Source: Limnohabitans sp. JirII-31
GTDB lineage: Bacteria; Pseudomonadota; Gammaproteobacteria; Burkholderiales; Burkholderiaceae_C
Direction of reading: 5' to 3'
NCBI RefSeq assembly: GCF_002778315.1
Contig: NZ_NESA01000005.1
Coordinates: forward strand, 62,001 to 126,000
DNA: 64,000 nucleotides
Under the pieces are notes generated by a model that was not told the DNA's origin, ran no database searches, and was given only the letters and a program-made list of their open reading frames with translations. Positions 56,457 to 64,000 of this stretch are shown in pieces (the stretch's first letter is position 1; each line of letters starts with the position of its first letter). The position numbers and the translations under genes are program-made.

Positions 56457-58022
56457 ATGCAAAGACGCGCTTTCAACCAACACCTTCAACGCAGTGCCCT
56501 GGCGCTGGCGCTCTCGCCTTGGATGACCGCCCTGGCCGAGCCTGCCGTGCGTGCCTACACCTGGCGTGTCCAGCCCTTTGCCTTGGGCGTGGCCAGTGGC
56601 CGACCGCGCGCCGACTCGATCGTGCTGTGGACGCGCTTGCTGTTGTCGCAGGAAGACCGTGCGGCTTTGGGCGATGGCACGCTGCGCGTGCAGGTGGAGC
56701 TGTTTGCCGATGAGGGCTTGAAGCGCCGCGTGCAACACGCCGAGGTGTTGACCGATGCCAGCCGTGGCCACAGCGTGCACCTGCATGCGCAGCACCTGCA
56801 ACCCGCGACCGATTATTGGTACCGCTTTCGCCAAGGCGATGCGCTCAGCGCCGTGGGTCACACCCGCACGGCACCGGCCCTCCATGCCGATGTGCGCCAG
56901 TTGCGCATCGCGCTCGCCTCGTGCCAGCACTACGAGCAGGGCCAGTATGTGGCGCACCAAGACATCGCCCAGCAGTCGCTCGACCTGGTGCTGTTTGTGG
57001 GCGACTACATCTACGAAAGCAGCAACCCGCAATACGCGCTGCGCAAACACAGCGGGCCCGAACCCAAAACCTTGCCGCAGTACCGCGAACGCTACGAGCA
57101 ATACAAACGCGACCCCATGCTGCAAGCCGCACACGCAGCACACCCTTGGGTGTTGATGTGGGACGACCACGAAGTGGTCAACGACTACGCCAACGACCAA
57201 GACCGCAACTACACCGACCCGCAACAATTTTTGTTGCGCCGCGCGGCGGCCTACCAAGCCTACTTTGAACACCAGCCCGTGTTGTTGGGGCCGGACGCCA
57301 ACAGCCCGCAGGCTGCATCGATGCGGCTGTACGACCAACTCAGCTGGGGCCAGTTGGCTGATCTGTGGACCCTCGATTGCCGTCAATACCGCAGTCCCCA
57401 GGCTTGTCGCGACCCGGTGCGCGGCGGCGGGCGCATGGTCACCCAGTGCGAGGCCTTGGACGACCCGCAGCGCAGCATGCTGGGTGCCACGCAAGAACGG
57501 TGGTTGAACCAAACCCTGAGTGCTTCCAAACGCACCTGGAAGTTGTTGGGCCAAGCCACCTTGATTGCGCCCACCAGCATTCCCGCGCCTGTGGGGCGTG
57601 CCACCTACACCGATGCCTGGGACGGCTACCCCCAGGCCCGCCAGCGCTTGCTGCAAACCGTGGTTGACGCACGCTTGCAAAACGTCGTCACCCTGGGTGG
57701 TGACGTGCACATGAACGTGGCCAGCAACTTGCGCTTGGTGCCCAACGACCCGCTCTCGCCCATCGTGGCGAGCGAGTTTGTCACCACCTCCATCACCTCA
57801 CGCGGCATGGGCGACAACGTGCTGGCAGTGATCAAAGCCAACAACCCAGACCTCATCCACGCACGCGCCGATGAGCGCGGCTACAGCCTGATCACGGTCA
57901 CGCCAGAGCGTGTGCGCTGTGACTTCAGGACCACCGCGTTTCCTGCCGGCAGCGAAGTCGGCATGAAGACGCAAGCCAGCTTTGTGGTGAACAAAGGCAA
58001 GGCTGGCGTGCAGAGTGTGTGA
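56457..58022 (+). CDS. phoD: PhoD-type alkaline phosphatase
   Basis: A 521-residue phosphatase of the PhoD family, which releases phosphate from esters in the periplasm using Fe and Ca. It starts with MQRRAFNQHLQRSALALALSPW, a short twin-arginine-like leader, then the PhoD N-domain (FALGVASGRPRADSIVLWTRLL). The metal-binding GDYIYE, WDDHEVVNDYAND and LGGDVHMNV motifs follow. Tat export is implied by RR near the start. No Pho box is evident in the 53 bases to the divergent transporter. Confidence 0.9.
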   Translation: MQRRAFNQHLQRSALALALSPWMTALAEPAVRAYTWRVQPFALGVASGRPRADSIVLWTRLLLSQEDRAALGDGTLRVQVELFADEGLKRRVQHAEVLTDASRGHSVHLHAQHLQPATDYWYRFRQGDALSAVGHTRTAPALHADVRQLRIALASCQHYEQGQYVAHQDIAQQSLDLVLFVGDYIYESSNPQYALRKHSGPEPKTLPQYRERYEQYKRDPMLQAAHAAHPWVLMWDDHEVVNDYANDQDRNYTDPQQFLLRRAAAYQAYFEHQPVLLGPDANSPQAASMRLYDQLSWGQLADLWTLDCRQYRSPQACRDPVRGGGRMVTQCEALDDPQRSMLGATQERWLNQTLSASKRTWKLLGQATLIAPTSIPAPVGRATYTDAWDGYPQARQRLLQTVVDARLQNVVTLGGDVHMNVASNLRLVPNDPLSPIVASEFVTTSITSRGMGDNVLAVIKANNPDLIHARADERGYSLITVTPERVRCDFRTTAFPAGSEVGMKTQASFVVNKGKAGVQSV

Positions 58023-58086
58023 TCTGTAAAAATACAAGTATGCGACGTGTCACACGTCATCCTCCAATGACCGAGAAAGCTCCTTC

Positions 58087-58665
58087 ATGTCTTTGATCGA
58101 AATTCGCAAGCGCTGCCTGATCGTAGAAACCACCTACCACGAGGGTGGCCCGGTGGTGGACAAGCCACTCAAGCTGGCGGCCTCGTGTGCTGTCATTCGC
58201 AATCCCTATGCCGGTCGTTACGAACCCGATCTGATGCCCTTCATGGCCGAGTTGCGCAGCCTGGGAACATTGCTCGCACAAGAGCTGGTGGACACCTTGG
58301 GCAAAGACAACATCGAGGTCTACAGCAAGGCCGCCATCGTGGGCATCAACGGCGAGATGGAGCATGGCGCCGTGTGGCACGAAGCGGGCGGTTGGGCCAT
58401 GCGCTCGGTGTTGGGTGAACCCAAATCGATGGTGCCCGCCGTCAAGGCCGTGGCCAGTGCGGGCTACCGCATGATGGTGCCCGTGCACTACATCCACGCG
58501 TCGTATGTACGCAGCCACTTCAACAGCATCGAGGTGGGCATTCAAGATGCACCGCGCCCCAACGAAATCTTGTTTGCCTTGGTCATGGGCACCGGTGGAC
58601 GCGTGCATTCGCGCCTGGGCGGTTTGCTCAAAGAAAACGTGACGGTGCACGACGGTCAGCGTTGA
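58087..58665 (+). CDS. Amino acid synthesis family protein (DUF1185)
   Basis: A 192-residue protein of the DUF1185 family, often annotated as amino acid synthesis but of uncertain activity. Conserved segments are RKRCLIVETTYHEGGPVVDKPLK, SKAAIVGINGEMEHGAVWHEAGGWAMR and ALVMGTGGRVHSRLGG. The 64-base leader has no clear promoter. It converges on the nicotinate-dehydrogenase-like operon and ends in a UUCG-loop hairpin. Several homologs sit with amidohydrolases and heterocycle degradation genes, so a link to the nic unit is possible but unproven. Confidence 0.82.
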   Translation: MSLIEIRKRCLIVETTYHEGGPVVDKPLKLAASCAVIRNPYAGRYEPDLMPFMAELRSLGTLLAQELVDTLGKDNIEVYSKAAIVGINGEMEHGAVWHEAGGWAMRSVLGEPKSMVPAVKAVASAGYRMMVPVHYIHASYVRSHFNSIEVGIQDAPRPNEILFALVMGTGGRVHSRLGGLLKENVTVHDGQR

Positions 58666-58686
58666 GCCTCGTCACGTTTCACGCGC

Positions 58687-58715
58687 ACGGCCACCTTCGG
58701 GTGGCCGTTTGTTTT
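58687..58715. terminator. Intrinsic terminator with a UUCG loop
   Basis: ACGGCCACC (58687-58695) and GGTGGCCGT (58700-58708) form a 9-bp stem around the stable loop TTCG. It is followed by TTTGTTTT in the plus direction, ending the DUF1185 gene and backing on the end of the nicB gene on the minus strand. Confidence 0.82.
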
Positions 58716-58725
58716 GGTGTCTGCC

Positions 58726-61700
58726 TCAGCGCCCGCGCACCCGCGCCACCGCTTCTGGCAAGTTTTGCCACGCCGGTTGTTGTGGCGCATAGCGGGCCCG
58801 CATCCAGCCTGCCAGCTCGGCAATTTGGCTGTCGCTGAGGCTTTGTGCAAAGCTGGGCATGAAGCCAATGTCGCGTGAAGCCGGGCGTTGCACGCCCTCC
58901 AAGATGACGCGGATCAAGTTGTCCGGGCGGTCGCTGTGCAGGTTGGTGTTGAGTGCCAACGGCTGGTTCAAGCCCAGCAGTTGCGGGCCGTCGCCGTCGT
59001 GGTGACAGCTGCTGCAACTGCCTTCGAATTGGCGTTGGGCGGCACTGGGCGGCGGCGCTTGGGCGGCGGCGGTTTGCACCAAGGCACGGGCTTGCTGGGC
59101 CAGATTGGGGGTGTCGCTCACGGGGTTGAGGCTGCTCAGGTACACCGCCATGGCGCGCAGGTCGGCGTCGGGCACCACGGCCAATTCACGCACCACCTCA
59201 CCCATGGGGCCTGCCGCCATGCCGTGCTGCGGGCTGTGGCCACGGCGCAAATAACTGAACAAGGCGTCCTCGGTCCACGGCACGGGGCTGCGGTTGAGCG
59301 CGGTCAGTGCGGGAGCTTCCCAGCCGTCCACCAGCGCGCCTTGCAGGTAGGCGGCTTGCGACTTTTCCGCACCCAACCACCCGCGAGGTGTGTGGCAGCC
59401 GCCGCAGTGGCCCAGGCCGTTGACCAACTCGGCCCCACGGTTCCAGGCTTCAGACTGTTGGGGGTTGGGCGTGTAGCCGGTCTCGGTGTGGAACAGCGCA
59501 TTCCACAGCCCCATCAAAGGCCGCAGACTGAACGGAAACGCCAACTGTGTTTGCGGCGGGCGTGATGCCACCGCAGGCTGCGACATCAGGTAGGCGTACA
59601 AAGCCATCATGTCGTCGTCGCGCATGTGTGCAAAGGCGGTGTACGGAAATGCCGGGTAGAGCCGGTGCCCGTCGCGCGACACGCCCTCGCGCATGGCACG
59701 CTCAAACGCGCGGTATGACCAAGCGCCGATACCACTCTCGCGGTCGGGCGTGAGGTTGGTGGTGTAGACCGTGCCAAATGGGGTGGCCATGGCACGGCCC
59801 CCGGCGTTGCGCTCGCCGTCTTCGGTGGTGTGGCAGCCCGCACAGTTGCCCAGCGCCGCCACTTGCTGGCCGCGTGCCAACATGCTGGCGCTAAAAGGTG
59901 AGGTGTCGAGCGGGCCCACCAGCGGCAAGCTGCTGCGCCAACCCAGCAAAGCGGCGCTCACGGTGAACACCCCCAGCCCCAAAGAGGCCAGCTGCCCCCA
60001 GCGGCGACGCCATGCCGACGCCACGCCCGGTTGGCGGCTGCGCGGCGTGCGCCGGTCCCAGCCTGGCTTGGACGGCGTGACCTGGTCGGCAGGTGGCGTG
60101 GGCGGGGTGGTGTGGCCCAGCGGGTGCAAGGCGGCGCGCACCACCTCGGGGGTGAACGGCGGGTTGCGAAAGCGAATGCCGGTGGCATCAAAAATGGCAT
60201 TGGCAATCGCGGCGGTGCCCGGCACCGACGACGATTCGCCCGCCCCCAGCGACGGCTCGCCCGGACGCGGCATGTGCATGACCTCGATCACAGGCACTTC
60301 GCGGAAACTCAAAATCGGGTAGCTGCCCCACTCTTGGCTGGTCACGCTGCCGGTTTGGGGGTCGACCTGCACCTGTTCTTTGAGGGCGCGGCTGGTGGTT
60401 TGCAGCACGTTGCCGTGCACCTGGTGTTGCACGCCTTGTGGGTTGACCATCAAGCCAGCATCGTGGCCCACCACCACGCGTTTCACATGCACTTCACCGG
60501 TGTGTTGGTGTACCTCCACATCGGCCACCCAGGCCGCCCACGCTGCACCAAAGCCCGGCCATTTGCTGTGGATGTAGCGCGCATAGGCAAAGCCTTGGCC
60601 TTGCAACCAGTCGCCCTGTGCGGCTTGTTGTTGCGGCAGGCGGTGTGGCTTCCAGTGGGCGCGCTCGGCGGTGGCTTGCACCAGCTCATGGGCGCGTGGG
60701 TCTTGCAAGATGCGCAAGCGGTAGTCCACCGGGTCCACCTTGGCCGCACTGGCCAGCTCGTCAATGAAGCTCTCATGCGCAAACGAATTGGGCAAGGCCG
60801 ACACACCGCGCAACCACGAGGCACGCAAGATGGCGGGCATGTCGTTGACGGTCACGCGCAAGTTGTCGTAGGCGTAGGGTGGGCGTGCGGTGCGGTCGCC
60901 CATCTCATACGCACGCGACACCGGGTCGAGCGTGCGCGTCAGCAGCAGGGCCAGTGTGGGCGCGCCGTTGGAGGGGTAGGCGGTTTGAAAGTCGTAGGCC
61001 GCAGGCATGCCGTCGGCCTTCAAGCCACCGCGCACTTGCATGAGTTGTGCCGCGCCTTTGGGCTCCCACGCATGCTCTTGCTCGCGCGTGAGTTGCACCC
61101 GCACCGGCGCGCGCACGGCTTTGGACAGCAGGGCCGCATCAGCGGCCACGTCGTCGGCGCCGTTGCGGCCATAGCAACCCGCAGCTTCCATGCGCACCAC
61201 GTCTACCGCGGTGTCGGGCAGGCCCATCAGCAGCGCCAGATCAGCACGCAGCACATGCGGGTTTTGGCTGCCGGCCCAGACCCGCAGCAGGGTCTGGGGT
61301 GCGTCAGGGTCGCCGTCTTTCATCCACGCGGCCACGGCGCACGAGGGGCCGATGGACGCATGCATTTGGTAGGGCCACACATAGGTGCGGTCGAAGGTCT
61401 GCACGGCATCGTGCAGGGCTTGGTCCACCGCGCCTTCGTTGACCAGCTCGCGTGGTGTGCTGGGGTTGTTGCGCAAGGCTTGTTCGGTGTCGTCCAGGCC
61501 ACGCATGCCAGGCCACGGCTTCCAGTGCACCACCAGTTCGCGCAGCGCTTGTTCGGCTTGTTCTTCGCGCTCGGCCACGATGCCCACAAAGTCGCGTTGC
61601 GTCACCACAGCACGGATGCCGGGAATGTGCGCGATCGACTGTGCGTCCACCCGCTCCAAGGTGTTGCCCACAAAGTCGCCGCTGTCGGCCCCCGCGTAGG

Positions 61701-62388
61701 GTGGGCGCACCACACGGCCATGCAGCATGCCGGGCAAGCGCATGTCATGCACAAAAATTTGCTGCCCGGTGGCTTTGGTCAGCAGGTCGACCCGAGGCAA
61801 GCTGCTGCCCACCAGGCGGTAGTCGTCGGGCGATTTGAGAGGTGTGTTGGCGTCCAGCATCAAGGCGGTGTGCTGTTCGCGCACCCACTCACCAATGTCG
61901 GCCTGTTGGGCGGGCCCGTGCACCACCCCGTCGCGCAGTTGCACTTGGCTGGCGTCGACAGCCCATTGGTGTGCTGCTTGGGCGAGCAACCATTGGCGTG
62001 CTTGTGCTGCAGCCAAACGCAAAGGCTGGGCATGAATTTGTAGCGAGGCGCTGGCAATGGTGGCACCTTGGTTGGGCGCAGCGGCGGTGCTGCCCATCAC
62101 CAGGTGCACGCGCTGTGGCAGCACGTCCAGCTCTTCGGCCACCACCTGGGTGAGCGCGGTGCGTAAGCCGGTGCCCAAGTCCACATGGCCGTGCAAGGCG
62201 GTCACACTGCCGTCGTCCCACACCGCCAGCAAAATTTCGACGCCTTCGGCGGGGTTGCCCGCCACCAAGGTGGGTTGGCCCGGCGCGGGTGGCGGTGCGG
62301 CAGGCGGGTCGCGCACCACCAGCAACACGCCATGGGCTTGGTGAAAGTCGGCGCGCGAACGCACCTGTTGGGCGCGCAGTGTGTTCAT
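58726..62388 (-). CDS. nicB: Nicotinate dehydrogenase-like molybdenum hydroxylase large subunit fused to a three-haem cytochrome c
   Basis: A 1220-residue protein. Residues 1-740 are a xanthine-oxidase-family molybdopterin subunit (GMLHGRVVRPPYAGA, GRNGADDVAADAALLS, and the catalytic Glu in GAGESSSVPGTAAIANA). A proline-rich linker and a membrane helix near 770-790 follow, then a cytochrome c region with three CxxCH sites starting at Cys849, Cys995 and Cys1125. The plan matches NicB, in which the haems carry electrons to the respiratory chain. It is coupled to nicA (ATGA overlap). Isoquinoline or other N-heterocycle oxidoreductases share this fold, so the substrate is uncertain. Confidence 0.88.
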   Translation of the reverse strand: MNTLRAQQVRSRADFHQAHGVLLVVRDPPAAPPPAPGQPTLVAGNPAEGVEILLAVWDDGSVTALHGHVDLGTGLRTALTQVVAEELDVLPQRVHLVMGSTAAAPNQGATIASASLQIHAQPLRLAAAQARQWLLAQAAHQWAVDASQVQLRDGVVHGPAQQADIGEWVREQHTALMLDANTPLKSPDDYRLVGSSLPRVDLLTKATGQQIFVHDMRLPGMLHGRVVRPPYAGADSGDFVGNTLERVDAQSIAHIPGIRAVVTQRDFVGIVAEREEQAEQALRELVVHWKPWPGMRGLDDTEQALRNNPSTPRELVNEGAVDQALHDAVQTFDRTYVWPYQMHASIGPSCAVAAWMKDGDPDAPQTLLRVWAGSQNPHVLRADLALLMGLPDTAVDVVRMEAAGCYGRNGADDVAADAALLSKAVRAPVRVQLTREQEHAWEPKGAAQLMQVRGGLKADGMPAAYDFQTAYPSNGAPTLALLLTRTLDPVSRAYEMGDRTARPPYAYDNLRVTVNDMPAILRASWLRGVSALPNSFAHESFIDELASAAKVDPVDYRLRILQDPRAHELVQATAERAHWKPHRLPQQQAAQGDWLQGQGFAYARYIHSKWPGFGAAWAAWVADVEVHQHTGEVHVKRVVVGHDAGLMVNPQGVQHQVHGNVLQTTSRALKEQVQVDPQTGSVTSQEWGSYPILSFREVPVIEVMHMPRPGEPSLGAGESSSVPGTAAIANAIFDATGIRFRNPPFTPEVVRAALHPLGHTTPPTPPADQVTPSKPGWDRRTPRSRQPGVASAWRRRWGQLASLGLGVFTVSAALLGWRSSLPLVGPLDTSPFSASMLARGQQVAALGNCAGCHTTEDGERNAGGRAMATPFGTVYTTNLTPDRESGIGAWSYRAFERAMREGVSRDGHRLYPAFPYTAFAHMRDDDMMALYAYLMSQPAVASRPPQTQLAFPFSLRPLMGLWNALFHTETGYTPNPQQSEAWNRGAELVNGLGHCGGCHTPRGWLGAEKSQAAYLQGALVDGWEAPALTALNRSPVPWTEDALFSYLRRGHSPQHGMAAGPMGEVVRELAVVPDADLRAMAVYLSSLNPVSDTPNLAQQARALVQTAAAQAPPPSAAQRQFEGSCSSCHHDGDGPQLLGLNQPLALNTNLHSDRPDNLIRVILEGVQRPASRDIGFMPSFAQSLSDSQIAELAGWMRARYAPQQPAWQNLPEAVARVRGR

Positions 62389-62858
62389 GCGGGGTTGGCC
62401 ATCAGCGAAGCGGCGCGGCGTACCGCATCCATGATTTCAAGGTGCGCGCCGCAGCGACACAAATTGCCAGCCAGTGCGTGGCGAATTTGGGCGTCGCTTG
62501 GGTTGGGCGTGTGGGCCAACAAGGCGACGGTCATCATCACCATGCCATTCAAGCAATAGCCGCATTGGGCCGCTTGCGCGTCGATGAACGCCTGCTGCAC
62601 CACGTGCAACTGTTGCGCATTGCCCAGCCCTTCCAAGGTGGTGATGGCGCGGTCTTGCACCTCGCAGGCCGGGATCACGCACGCGCGTGCTGCCACGCCG
62701 TCCACCAGCACCGTGCAAGCGCCACACTCGCCCAAGCCGCAGCCAAACTTGGGGCCGTTGAGGCCCAGGTCGTTGCGCAAGGCGTTCAGCAAGGTGGTGT
62801 GCCGCGTGAGCGGCAGGTGGTGCGATTCGCCGTTGACAGACAGATGGACGGGCTTCAT
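62385..62858 (-). CDS. nicA: Nicotinate dehydrogenase-like [2Fe-2S] small subunit
   Basis: A 157-residue iron-sulphur subunit with two [2Fe-2S] sites, one ferredoxin type (CGLGECGACTVL and the following Cys) and one in the C-terminal helical half (CGYCLNGM and CRCG). It passes electrons from the molybdenum centre to the partner haems. I start at 62858, matching the family length; the open frame to 62993 runs back into livF. Only 23 bases separate it from livF, so liv and nic are probably one transcript. Confidence 0.93.
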   Translation of the reverse strand: MKPVHLSVNGESHHLPLTRHTTLLNALRNDLGLNGPKFGCGLGECGACTVLVDGVAARACVIPACEVQDRAITTLEGLGNAQQLHVVQQAFIDAQAAQCGYCLNGMVMMTVALLAHTPNPSDAQIRHALAGNLCRCGAHLEIMDAVRRAASLMANPA

Positions 62859-62881
62859 CGGGTGTGTGTTGAGGCTTGGCG

Positions 62882-63619
62882 TCAGACGCTCAGGTAGTTG
62901 CGGCGAATTTCGTCGTCTTCTACCAGCGCAGCCATGGCGGCCTCGTGGCGAATCTGCCCTTTTTCCAACACGTAGGCGCGGTCCGACACCCACTGCGCAA
63001 AGTGCAGGTTCTGCTCAGACAGCAAGATGCTCACGCCTTCGGCTTTGAGCGCCAAGATCATGTCGGCCATTTGCTCCACGATCACCGGGGCCACGCCCTC
63101 AGACGGCTCGTCCAGCAATACCAGCAAGGGGTTGCCCATCAAGGTGCGTGCCACGGTGAGCATTTGCTGCTCGCCACCGCTCATGCGGCCCCCCGCGCGG
63201 TCTTGCATTTCACCGAGGTTGGGAAACAGCTTGAACAGCTTCTCGTGGGTCCAGTAAGGCGCGGGCGTGCCATCGGGGAAATGGCGTGGGGCCTGTCGGC
63301 CCACGCTCAGGTTTTCCAGCACCGTGAGTTCGCTGAACACGCGGCGGTCTTCCGGTACAAAGCCCAAACCAAGGCGCGCCACTTGGTAGGGTTCGGCGTG
63401 TGAGATGTCGTGGTTCAAAAACCGCACTGCGCCGCTGCGTTTGGGCATGAGCCCCATGATGGCTTTGAGGGTGGTGGACTTGCCCGCGCCGTTGCGACCC
63501 ATCAGCGCCACCACTTCGCCACGTCCGACGTGCAGGCTGACATCGAACAAAATTTGCGCTGCACCATACCAGGCGTTGAGGCCTTGCGTTTGCAGCAAGG
63601 TGTTGGGGCTCGGGTTCAT
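62882..63619 (-). CDS. livF: Branched-chain amino acid-type ABC transporter ATP-binding protein LivF
   Basis: A 245-residue ABC ATPase of the Liv/Hydrophobic amino acid transporter class. Walker A GRNGAGKSTT, the signature RMSGGEQQMLTVARTL and Walker B LLVLLDEPSEG are present. Liv-type transporters in Burkholderiales also carry aromatic acids and amides. It overlaps livG by four bases and precedes nicA by 23, suggesting that the operon imports the substrate of the molybdenum hydroxylase. Confidence 0.95.
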   Translation of the reverse strand: MNPSPNTLLQTQGLNAWYGAAQILFDVSLHVGRGEVVALMGRNGAGKSTTLKAIMGLMPKRSGAVRFLNHDISHAEPYQVARLGLGFVPEDRRVFSELTVLENLSVGRQAPRHFPDGTPAPYWTHEKLFKLFPNLGEMQDRAGGRMSGGEQQMLTVARTLMGNPLLVLLDEPSEGVAPVIVEQMADMILALKAEGVSILLSEQNLHFAQWVSDRAYVLEKGQIRHEAAMAALVEDDEIRRNYLSV

Positions 63620-64000
63620 GCCGGTTCTTTCCGTTCAAAGGTTTTGCCGCTGCCAAAGTAAACCTCTTGCACTTTGGGGTGGTCGCGAATGTCTTGCGCC
63701 TGGCCTTCGGCAATCAAGCGTCCACGGGCCAGCACGATGATGCGGTCGGCAAAGCCAAACACCACATCCATGCTGTGCTCGGTGAACAACACGGCCATGC
63801 CGCGTTGTGTCACCAGCTCACGCGTGAGGGCCATCAATTTGTTGCGTTCGCCCGGCGCCATGCCGGCGGTGGGTTCGTCCATCAACAGCAGGCGCGGTTG
63901 GTTGGCCATGGCAATCGCCAGCTCCAGGCGCTTGACGTCGCCATAGGCGAGTTCGCTGCACGGTCGATCGGCTTGTTCGACCAGGCCCACTTGTGCCAGC
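63616..64000 (-). CDS. livG: ABC transporter ATP-binding protein LivG, C-terminal part (5' end outside window)
   Basis: The last 127 or so residues of the partner Liv ATPase. It contains the LAYGDVKRLELAIAMA signature stretch (LSYGxxRxLEIA type), Walker B RLLLMDEPTAGM, the switch His in FTEHSMDVVF, and the typical C-terminal PKVQEVYFG. The Walker A half and the start codon are beyond base 64000. It overlaps livF by four bases (ATGA). Membrane permeases and the receptor would be encoded further right. Confidence 0.93.
   Translation of the reverse strand, partial: LAQVGLVEQADRPCSELAYGDVKRLELAIAMANQPRLLLMDEPTAGMAPGERNKLMALTRELVTQRGMAVLFTEHSMDVVFGFADRIIVLARGRLIAEGQAQDIRDHPKVQEVYFGSGKTFERKEPA

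Noticed and set aside
60031-62043. 670-codon open frame on the plus strand opposite nicB
   Set aside because: Antisense to a gene with clear catalytic and haem motifs; its composition (Gly, His, Val rich) shows no known domain.

Overview
The window looks like the replication-origin region of a betaproteobacterial chromosome, most likely Burkholderiales and probably Comamonadaceae. The genus (Limnohabitans- or Rhodoferax-like) is a guess. The grounds are the gene order rpmH-rnpA-yidD-yidC-mnmE diverging from dnaA-dnaN-gyrB, mnmG-rsmG-lysE-parA-parB nearby, and many TRAP, Bug and Liv uptake genes. No transposase, phage gene, CRISPR array, tRNA or rRNA was recognised.

Region 1 (1-9.4 kb): the 3' end of a GAPDH gene; a decayed GDT1-family transporter gene; a stand-alone ammonium transporter with a possible sigma-54 promoter and a long inverted repeat; a glycine-rich RNA-binding protein whose ribosome binding site lies in a predicted hairpin; a kdsD-kdsC-lptC lipopolysaccharide operon; and the conserved mnmE/yidC/yidD/rnpA/rpmH block.

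Region 2 (9.4-15 kb): dnaA, oriC in the dnaA-dnaN gap (DnaA boxes followed by CTA trinucleotides resembling the DnaA-trio unwinding element), dnaN and gyrB.

Region 3 (15-26.7 kb): a metal-homeostasis island. It holds a His/Met-rich Spy-like periplasmic protein, a pirin, a CopZ-like chaperone and a divergent CopA ATPase, then a CzcCBA-type RND efflux system transcribed away from its probable two-component regulator.

Region 4 (26.7-36 kb): mnmG, rsmG, lysE, parA, a small serine hydrolase and parB, with three parS-like palindromes inside the mnmG and rsmG coding sequences. Two tandem hybrid histidine kinases follow directly.

Region 5 (36-64 kb): mostly catabolic and transport genes. These include a D-lactate/glycolate-type FAD dehydrogenase, a cobalamin adenosyltransferase, a thioesterase, a cyclase-family hydrolase, acetoacetyl-CoA synthetase, a TRAP transporter, an indolepyruvate:ferredoxin oxidoreductase pair, a GGDEF/EAL protein, a LysR regulator with glutaryl-CoA dehydrogenase, a Bug receptor, a PhoD-type phosphatase, and a nicotinate-dehydrogenase-like molybdenum hydroxylase with three haem c sites, apparently in one operon with a Liv ABC transporter. 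The picture is a heterotroph scavenging organic and aromatic acids. No clearly new multi-gene system was proven. The best leads are the parS/parAB/twin-kinase neighbourhood, the origin trio element, the amtB leader, the repeat pair near 42.3 kb and the liv-nicAB unit.
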